Origin: Rhynchopus euleeides
Lineage: Eukaryota; Euglenozoa; Diplonemea; Diplonemida; Diplonemidae
Assembly: GCA_963210315.1 (NCBI GenBank)
Contig: OY723282.1
Coordinates: 434,001-498,000 of the forward strand
Direction of reading: 5' to 3'
DNA length: 64,000 nucleotides
Part shown: positions 12,006 through 21,300 of the stretch, piece by piece
How positions within the stretch are numbered: position 1 is the first letter of the stretch
Layout of the letters: each line of letters begins with the position of its first letter
Notes under the pieces: model-generated
Told to the model about the DNA's origin: nothing
Seen by the model: the letters and a program-made list of their open reading frames with translations, nothing else
Database searches by the model: none
Position numbers and translations under genes: made by a program

Positions 12006-13082
12006 CGACATCCAACTTCCGCTCGATCCTCTCCGACAGTTGTTGCATTGCACGCGCCCCTGTTTCCCCCTCCCCCCGGTTCGATTATTATGAAATGCAA
12101 CCCCTACGGCATCGCAACTCTCACACCCTCACACCCACCCACCCCATCCCACCCCAAATCGTTCAAAAAAAGCCAAAAAAAGGAGAAACGAATCGACATA
12201 CAGCCCACATGCCGTGACAGCACGGGGGTGCTCGCGAAACACAAGGGCTCGCGAGATTTTCTTGCTATAGCTCCATCGCCAGCCCCTACGGCGGCAGCAA
12301 AAATCGGGTGCCGGGGTGCAGGCCAGGAGACGGGATCGGCGGAAGGGGAAGGCCCCACCCTGCGACGTGCATCGGTGACTGCACAGACTGCTTCCAGTTC
12401 GCACAGAACAACACACATGCGTCTCCACCTCCCCCCCGCCACCGCTTGTAAAGCTCACGGCGTAGCACGCTAAAGCAAACACCCTTCTGCTCAGATAGGG
12501 GCGTCTGGAGCAGACAAATAGGAAGCGAGGGGTGGGGAAAATTCGTTCAAAGAATGGGGTGAACGTGCGAAGGAAGGTGAAATGGATGCATTGGATGAAG
12601 AAGTCGAGGAAGCGAGAGGATAAAAAGGGGGGGAAATGGGTGGGGGGGGGGTGAGGTGTGAGGCGGGGTGGTGATGACAACATACACATTTTTTAAAAAT
12701 AAAGGGAGGGGGGAGGGAGGGGGTGAGCGCCAAAAACCGCAGCCACTGAAATATAAAAACAGCGCGACCATCCCCTCCCCCCCTCCCCCTCCTCCATCCG
12801 CAGGAGGGAACACTGCGGGCTGAGGAAGATGCACCGCCCGCCACCCTTGTTGGCTTTGGGCCAGTTATGCTCCCTCACATCCACTCCCTGCGGGGAACAG
12901 CCCCCCTCCCCCCCCCTCGCCGCACCCTCCCGGTGTGTCCGTACCCCTGGATAGCCAGCGGTAACCAAAGGGGTTGCCAGCCAAGCAACGCAGAGGCGTG
13001 TGTGGAGAATAAAATAATGGGATGGGCGGGCGGTGGGTGGTGACGGCGCACGACACTGAAGTATGCTGCTATAAGACAGTGT

Positions 13083-13113
<31 letters not shown>

Positions 13114-14710
13114 TGGGGTGGGGTGGGGAGTGGGGCATATGGCACCAACATGCAAAGTCATGCCAAAAACTATAAGTGAGAAACAACGTCGTGTTATCGA
13201 CAATCATGCATTGCCCTCCCCCCCCCCCCCCCACACCCACCCCCCCTCCTTCAAAACGCAGACCATGCCATATACTCCTCCCACTCCCTCCCGCCCTCCC
13301 GCCCATACCATCCCCCCCCCACACACCCAGGGAAAACAAAGGGAAAGACGTTGCATTGGGAAGGGATTCATGATCGCACTGGGCCTGGGGAACGGCCCTG
13401 GCGTCGGATGGATATGCTTCATGGGGGTGGGGGGGGGGGGGTGTGGGGGGGGGGGGGGTCAGTGACATAGAAAAGAAGAGAACGTATAAAAGGCGCAAGG
13501 GCCTTGAAGAACCGTCCCTCCCTCCCTGACTTCCCTCCTCTTCTAGCTCAGGAGGAGGGGGGAGGGGGGGGCGGGGCGGTCCTGACGTTGTCGGAATAGG
13601 GTACGACATGTTGCTTCTGCGCAAATTCCCAGGGCTCGAGACTTGTCTGCAGGGGGTGGAGCACCGGCCTGTTGAACGGGATGACTAGACAGGGTGTGCG
13701 CACAAAGTTGTCGGTTCATGCGGTTCACTCCAATGATATGGCATACACAGACCCGACCCCCCTCGAACCAAGAGGAGATGTGCATTTTTTGAACGACTTG
13801 ACGGCGCAATAAGCCACAATACATATCTCCAAAACCACTGTTTGCTCGGTTGCCGATATGATACGACCCCGACGTGTCAGGGGGCGCAGTGCCTGAGCTA
13901 TGACAGGTTGTACTGCAGGCCCGCTCTCTCAGACGCACATACCTTCGGGCAAAGCCACCAGGGCACAGGGGGGTTCTTGTATACTCTGGAGACAAGCAAA
14001 TGCGTAAAAAACACAGTCGAGACTCAAGAAGAGCCTCCCTTCACTCGGCGCGGGAGTGGAGGGCTGCAAAAGCACACAACAACCCCGAGCACAGGGGGCG
14101 TTTGAGAGCAGGGATGGGAGGGGCCAAACTATGCGGCGATGCATTCACTGGCACCGACACAATAGACACACATCACACGAAGAACTTGGTTTTTAACTCA
14201 GTGCCCTGCTCCCATTGTAAGGTTTCATGTATTGATGTTGTATTTTTTTATCGACAGTTCGGCGTGGCCATCTTTGCAGCCACTCTACACACCGAACGGC
14301 TGCGGTGTGGGTGTGGGTGGTGGTGGGGGGGGGGGGGGGGGGGGGGAAGATGGGGGGTGAGGGTGTTGCTCTGCGATCGGAGTATCGACAGGAAGACGCA
14401 GAGCGACCAGCGTCCAGCCCACCTTTCGCCCTTTTTTTTCAGTATTTTTATCCCGCACACTTCAATGTGGGTGGAAAGTTTCGCGCGCCTTCATGCCGTT
14501 GTGCTCCTCCCTCAACGACACCACCATCAGCAGGTGTGTGAGTGTAGGAAGCGTCAACACACACAAAAAAGGGATCGAAATCAAAAGTGCAGATCAAAGC
14601 GCAGGGAAACCTTTCCTTTCTCCCGTTGATCTCGCTTTTCTGAGATGTCTCGCATAGTTGTTTTTTTACACCGCAAAAGAAAAGTGCAGACACACACACA
14701 CACATATACA
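12006..14710. other. Low-complexity spacer
   Basis: Long G and C runs (13088-13102, 13216-13232, 13430-13458, 14325-14346), CCT/GGA tracts and GT repeats. The many frames here are poly-proline/glycine shadows. No gene seen. Confidence 0.6.
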
Positions 14711-14808
14711 GGGGGTCTTCGCTACGGGGTGGTCGTCAGTGCATTTTGGTGCATTTCCTGTTGAATTGGCTGAAAACTGACGAAGTTTGTCGACCAGCAA
14801 AGACCCCC
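14711..14808. repeat. 98-bp inverted-ended repeat, copy 2
   Basis: Second copy of the repeat at 1178-1278: same GGGGGTCTTCGC start, AAAGACCCCC end and inner CGTCAGT/ACTGACG pair. Inserted next to a CACACA tract. Confidence 0.6.
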
Positions 14809-15379
14809 ACACACACCATTGGAATTCCAAGCAGGACCGAGACCAGGCCCCTCCGAGCACCACCCCCAAACCCGCGGCACACTCTCGCAAACATATCTCG
14901 CCCCACCCCTGCTGTGCATTATGGCTAGGCATCCCAATGGCGCACACTTTGCGGTCTGAATGCAGAGGCGGATTCCCCACATGCACCCGACAGACGTTGC
15001 GCCAACCGGGGGACCAGACAACGAATGGAGCAGGCAGGGGAGGGTGTGTGGTAGACGTTGCAACAGAGGGGCGGGTGGGAGGGGGGGTGGTGGTGTGAAG
15101 AATGTGGGAAGCAGAGCGGGGGGTGGGATTGGAGGGGGGGGGGGGAGAGGGGTCAAAAAGGAAACGGTGCTGCATTTGGCGGTGTGAAACACGGCCTCAA
15201 GAGTGCCGAAGTGCGAGAAAGTCTGGGTCGCCCTGGTTTTCCTCGGGACAAAACACCCCCCCTCTCGGGAACAGAGGGCGGGTGGAGGCTGTGCGCAGGG
15301 GGGGGCACTCGGGCGGTGGGTGCAGAGCAAGGATCTGTGAGATTCGGCACCTGATGGGGCACAGATGCGATCCACAGGC
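14809..15379. other. Intergenic DNA, no gene seen
   Basis: G-rich spacer downstream (on the minus strand) of the membrane-protein gene. No supported gene. Confidence 0.5.
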
Positions 15380-18300
15380 TTACTCGGCGCACTTCTTGGA
15401 GAGCAGCACGGCGGCAATGCCGACAATGGTGGCGACGATGGCGTAGGCGATGATGATGCCGATCTCGCCAGGCTCGTCGCTGCCGTCCCCGTTGGGGCTC
15501 GTCTCAGTGTCAGCCATCTCGTTCCACAGGGTGCGGAAGGCGGAGTTCCAGGCAAACGCCATTATGGCTGAGGCCTCACCCTCAAACATGGCAACAAGCG
15601 CCTCGGACACGCGGTTGTCCAGCCCGCAGCACGGCAGCTTGACGGGGCCCGGGCAGCAGCTGCCCCACCCGTCGCTGCTGACCTTTGCTGTGAGCAGGAT
15701 CACGCCGATGGCCAGCGGGATGGTGAGGAAGGCGTAGACGAAGGCCGCCACGACACGGCCACCGCCGTCGCCGAAGATCTCGAAGATCAGAGCTTCGAAG
15801 AAGGCGTTCCATGCAATCCCGTTCACAATACCGAAGGTGAGTGGTGTCCACATCACAAGCCCGACAAGTGTGCCGTTGATGAAGCCTGAGAGCAGCCAGT
15901 GCATCCCGGAGCGGCATGCCGCGTTCTGCCAGAAGTCGTAGAGCTTGAAAACGATGATGAGGATCACGATCAGGCCCACCGTCAGGCCGATGGCAATCCC
16001 GAGAAGCTTCCAGACGTCGTCACCTGTCACACCCTCACCCTCGATCACCTCCTGCCACGCAGAGGCGGACAGCAGACAGAACGACACCTTGAAGAGTGCA
16101 GTCAGCGCCTTGCCGCGCTCACCGCCCTTCGATGATGCCCAGCCTTCCAGCTTCAGCTTGATGAGGGCCAGCACCGCGATGGAGATTATCGAGATGAGGA
16201 TTGCGTACACCACCACAGCAGCGTCGAACAGCCTGTGTGTGTGGTGTGAGGTGTGGGGGATGTACCGTATTCGGAAAAATACTGGAACGGAATAATGTTC
16301 CAAGTTCCAGCTGAGACCCCGGTTGTTCCAGTTATTTTCCGTTCCAGAATTATTCTGGGGGTCTGCGCGGACTTGGCCGTTTTCTGGGAGTCGGGTACTT
16401 TCCCAAGGGTGTGCTGGGCCACCGTCCTTCACCAGACATGGGGTGGGGTGGTGGGATTTCGGACATGTGCCCGAAAAACTGACAAGTACCCGTCAATTTC
16501 CCCCATATTCTAATTCTGGAACGGAAAAATGATGGAACGGAATAATGTTCCAAGTTGCAAAAATCCGCGTTTGTTCCAGTAATTTTCCGTTCCAGAATAG
16601 TTCCGTTCCAGCATTTTTCTGTTCCAGTATTTTTCCGAATACGGTATAATACTTGCATGACAAGTATTACCGTATTCGGAAAAATACTGGAACGGAATAA
16701 TGTTCCAAGTTCCAGCCGAGACCCCATTTGTTCCAGTTATTTTCCGTTCCAGAATTGTTCTGGGGGGTCTGCGCGGACTTGGCCGTTTTCTGGGAGTCGG
16801 GTACTTTCCCAAGGGTATGCTGGCCCACCATCCTCCACCATGGCATGGGGTGGGGTGAGGTGGGATTCACATGTGCCCGAAAAACTGACAAGTACCCGCC
16901 AATTTCCCCCATACTCTAATTCTGGAACGGAAAAATACTGGAACGGAATAATGTTCCAAGTTTCGAAAACTCGGGTTTGTTCCAGTTATTTTCCGTTCCA
17001 GAAAAAATCCGTTCCCATACATCGGGCGTTATTGCGTTACCAGTAACGGTAATACCGTTATTTTTTCGGTAAAATAACTTACCGTTAATAACGTTCCAGA
17101 ACGGCCGAATAACGTTATCCGAAAATCGGTAACGTTATTTTTCCGCGTTATACCGTTATCGATAACGGTAATACCGTTATTACCGTTATCAGGAACGGTA
17201 ATAACGTTATCGGTAACGTTATTACCGTTATTACCGTTATCGGTAACGGTAATACCGTTATCAGTAACGGTAATAACGTTATCGGTAACGTTATTACCGT
17301 TATTACCGGTAATACCGCGTTATTTTCGGTATTTTTGGGCAACTTCTATAGGGGGACCCTTTTCGAATTTTTTTTCGGGGTGGCCAGAATGGGCTGTTTT
17401 AGGCTATTTGAGGCCATTTTCGAGCAAACTTTTGGGTTTAGAGCCACGCAAAGGGTCTAAAATGGGCATGCCAATCTCAAAAAATGCTCAAAATTCCGAG
17501 AGATTTCAGATTTTTCGAATTTTTTGACCGAGAAAATTCTGACCCCAAAATGTGGTCCTTGTGGTCTGGAACTGTCCGTTGTCGAAGGAATTGGTGAAAA
17601 AATCGTGATTTTTGGCCTCTGGATCACCCATGCCGTCCCAAAAATCAAGCAAAAGAGGTTTGGTACACGGTGGACTCCAGCGGCCCTAGCGGGAGTCTGG
17701 GAGCGGGAGTCTGAGCGGGTGTCAAAGACTCCCGCTAGGGGGAGTCCAGACTCCCGCTAGCGGGAGTCTATACTCCCGCTAGGGGGAGTCTGACTCCCCC
17801 TAGCGGGAGTCTTTTCACCTATTTTCATCCATTTTTCCCATGATATAGTTACAGTCTACTGGCGTGGGGGGTAAAATCATGGTGGAAGAGGGATGGGGAG
17901 GGGCTTGTTTTGCTTCTGTCAGTTTCCCCGGACTCTGGACTACCTACCTATCCTCCTGGTAGCGGCTACACCTGCGGAGGTGAGCGGTTAGAATTTGAGG
18001 TGTCAAAGTGCGGCCATCGCCTGTCGTAGTTGTGTTACACCTTGGGCAAGACAAGCCATCCTGCAGGCCTCATCTTCTTCGTCAGAACTGTCATTCCCCT
18101 CCTGCTGTGCGCGTTGGTCAAGCGTGCTCAAAGTCGCCTCGGATGACACGAATGGTGTGAAAGTCGCCCCCAGCGGGATTGGCATTTTGCACAAGCAGAG
18201 CGATAATTTGCGGTGTCCTTCGGGGAACCGGAACAGGAAGTAGGGCGCGCTGATGGGTTCAACGAAGTCCTGTGTGTTGCAGTGCACAAACCCCTTCTGC

Positions 18301-21300
18301 AGCTGTGTCAACTGTGTGCAAAGAACATACACAGCCAATCTATGAGCGTGTCGGGTGTGCAGACACGGACACAGGATGACTTCTCTATACCCGAGGATCC
18401 CGTCCTGCGACAGGTGCGCAACCTTCCAAGGCATGCCCGATGCGCGCCGCTTCTCTTCTGCCATCGCAAGATCTCTCTCGTAAGTTGCGGAGCTGGCGAT
18501 TGTAACGGCATCTTTCTTGCGATGTCCGTTCTCTGCTTCTTCAAATTCGTCGTTGTTCTGCAGAGGCACTGCATCTTCTGGAGCCCACCAATGATGGAGA
18601 CTGTGTACGTAGGCATTGCGCGTTGATCCCTTTTCGGCATGCTCCATCAACCAGTGAAATATATGCCCTGAGATCCGAGCACGCAAGAAGGGAATCCGGG
18701 CTGACTCATCCTTGCATCCCCAGAAGCGCCAGGGGATGTCTGCATACCGGAAATGCATGAGGTCTGCAAGGGAGACAAAGAGGTAGCGGAACAAGCCCTT
18801 GTAGGTGTGTCCTGTGACAGGCAAGCACGACCTTCCGGAACTGAGCACCTGTCCCATGCTGCGACACATTCAGTGCAAGGTTTGTACAGGTCTTGTCGAA
18901 TATTTTTTTGTTGTCTCATCCAGCAGGGGTGGAGCTTGAAATATGGGGTTGCGGGCTGGATCGGGTCAGATCGGGTCAGCCAATTTTTTCTTATGGGTTC
19001 CCCCCCGGTTCGTCTCAGAGATCAGTGCTCGGGCCCAGCCTCCCGCGAGGTACCGGAACCGATACGCAGCCCCGGACGCGCAAGGACTTGGTTACAAGAC
19101 AAACACATGCCGTAGGGGGGGTCTGGGAGGCGGAGCTCCCAGCCGCCGGAGGCCACGGTAGTGAACATCTGTGACTTGCGGGCGTACGGATTCTGTGTGA
19201 GTTGGCTGCGTCCTCCTGAGGATACTGAGATTCCCTGATGTAAAGGGCTTGGGTACAAGACAGGCACATGCCACAGGGGGGTCTGGGGGGCGGAGCCCCC
19301 CAGCCACCGGAGGCCACGGTAGTAAACGTCTGTTGCACGGTACGGGTTGGGCAGCTTCATTTGTCCTCTATTGTGACTGTTTGAGGCCTGTGCTCATGTC
19401 GCTGGGGTCACTTTGCTCACGAAACGCCTCCTGGTCACCTTGAGGCCCCAAGGCGAGGAGCCAACTTTTCCGGTTTCCCGAAAATCTATACCGTATACGT
19501 AAATATTTTGGAACGTAAATATTATGGAACGTAAATATTATGGAACGTAAATATTTTGGAACGCTGGTGGGTTGGCGTTCCAGATTTTTTTCGTTCCATA
19601 ATATTTACAGGGCTTTCTGCGACTCGGGGACTTGGACCAGGTGATCGGACGGCATGCAGAGTCCCTGACGGGACCTACTCGTGCACTTTTCGCGCGATTC
19701 CTGACGCAAGCCGTCCTCACCACCGAGTCCCCAACTGGCCCTGTAAATATTTTGGAACGTAAATATTATGGAACGGACCGGCCAAAAATGGGCCCGTTCC
19801 ATAATATTTACGTTCCATAATATTTACGTATACGGTATTTTTTTTTCTTTTTACCCCTGACCTGATTTTTTGTGAGGGCCTGCAGAAAATCAGGTCAGCT
19901 GACCCGAAAAAACCCCCAAGCTCCACCCCTGTCATCCAGTACCCTGATCAGCCGCATGGCGAGCCCCTTGCAGTCATGGAGTGCTGGGGTGACGTAGCGG
20001 GCATTGGGAAGCACACCTGCCAAGAGGGAGGGGTAGCCAGCCTCTTTCATCTCAGAGAGAGTCAGGTGCGGGTATCGATGCACCTGTTGATACCAGCGTT
20101 CTTCTGGGATGTCGCACAGTGAGCATCGGTGCCCTCGCCCCCCGCATCGCCTCATTGTTGCCCACTGCTGATCTATACTCCCGCTAGCGGGAGTTGGACT
20201 CCCCCTAGTTGAGACTCCCGAAAAGGGTTAAACCCGGTAGTGGTACCCTACCCCCGCTGGAGTCCACCGTGCAAGGCCGGATCAGCCCACGGGTGGGTTT
20301 GAGGAAGAAATCTGGGGGGGCAAATTTTGCTGCGACTTCCGGTTTCACCCGGCCGAACTCCAGCATCTATCCAGACCCACGGTGCCAAGCCGTTCGCCCG
20401 TGTCGCGATCATTCGCGGCTTCAGGCTGCCCCCGACGACACGTTTGTATCCTGCACCTTGCCATACTTCGCCTCCACCTTGTATATGACGGAGAGCGCCC
20501 TCCTTCCGCATCGTTGCGACTTCCCTGACAGCGAACTTATCCATGTCAGGGAAGACATGGCGATGATTGCGTTGGCCACCTGGGTGCTGTGCTGGTGGAG
20601 CTCCTTGCTCAACACCGTTGCTAGGAGCCTTCTAATGGATCCCAGTGTCAGCACACTGCCCCCTTTTTTAACAGGGAAGGCCGTGCAAAAATCATGCACA
20701 ATGTTCGTCGCCTCCGCAGCCTCGGGACTCTCTGCGCTCTTCTTCTTCTTAATCGACTTTGCCGCCGGCTTCGCTGCCGGCTTCGTTGTCGTCTTCCCCA
20801 TTTTTGTGAATCAGGTCTGCGAGCTGGGATGGGTGGAAACGTCCGTTTCGTTTGGTGTGGCTGTACTTCAGTGACGAGTGCCACATTGCATAGGTATCAT
20901 GGGAAAAATGAGTGAAAATAGGTGAAAAGACTCCCGCTAGGGGGAGTCAGACTCCCCCTAGCGGGAGTATAGACTCCCGCTAGCGGGAGTCTATACTCCC
21001 GCTAGCGGGAGTTGGACTCCCCCTAGTTGAGACTCCCGAAAAGGGTTACCCTACCCCCGCTGGAGTCCACCGTGTAGGTGCATTTTTGGGTGAACATGAG
21101 CCATTGTGCCAACCTGCTTGATTTCACCCGAAAATTGGAATCCGTTGAATATGGTTTCTGATGAAAATGTGAAAATTTTCGACCTTCTTCGCAGTTTTTG
21201 CCACTTCCTTGCCCCATCTTTCCCACCCAAAATCGAAGTACCGTGAATGGTGTTGTTGAAAGGTCCAAATTGCGTTGGTTGTGCGTAGTTCTGCCGAAAT

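Larger units (their letters stand above)
18924..19931. mobile_element. hAT-like non-autonomous element, 1008 bp
   Basis: The ends are CAGGGGTGGAGCTTG and its complement. It is flanked by a perfect 8-bp duplication TCATCCAG (18916-18923 and 19932-19939). A CAGGG-type TIR with an 8-bp target duplication is diagnostic of the hAT superfamily. There is no transposase frame. The interior carries two copies of a GC-rich hairpin repeat (19098-19335) and a complete 345-bp MITE (19491-19835). It interrupts the reading frame of the gene at 18003-20155. Confidence 0.85.
18003..20155 (-). pseudogene. Interrupted gene in the TIR element, possibly transposase-derived
   Basis: The reading frame runs 20155-19940, is split by the hAT element 18924-19931, and resumes at 18915 to a stop at 18003. 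Once the hAT is discounted the frame is continuous except for one TGA just before the codon at 18869. The N-terminal part has a Cys-rich start (CGGRGHRCSLC) and the phrase TPALHDCKG. The last 288 residues are rich in W, H and R, then acidic (SSDEEDE). A P-x-LHD-x-K-G phrase recalls the P-LH motif of some plant- and fungus-type transposases (TNP2/KDZ-like); that is only a guess. The gene lies in the same orientation as the H2B-like gene upstream. It is clearly broken by the insertion. Confidence 0.45.
17666..21074. mobile_element. TA-flanked TIR element with long palindromic ends (CACGGTGGACTCC family)
   Basis: The ends are CACGGTGGACTCCAGCGG and its complement, flanked by TA (17664-17665, 21075-21076). 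The inverted homology extends about 175 bp and is built of many ACTCCCGCTAGCGGGAGT palindromes. The 3.4-kb interior holds an interrupted gene (18003-20155), a hAT insertion and a histone-H2B-like gene (20421-20801), all minus strand. An extra copy of its right end lies at 20170-20271. The superfamily is uncertain: the TA target suggests the Tc1/mariner grade, but no DDE domain is recognised. Confidence 0.65.

Noticed and set aside
13022-13624. Overlapping proline- and glycine-rich frames near the long G/C runs
   Set aside because: Products of homopolymer and CCT/GGA tracts on both strands, not genes.
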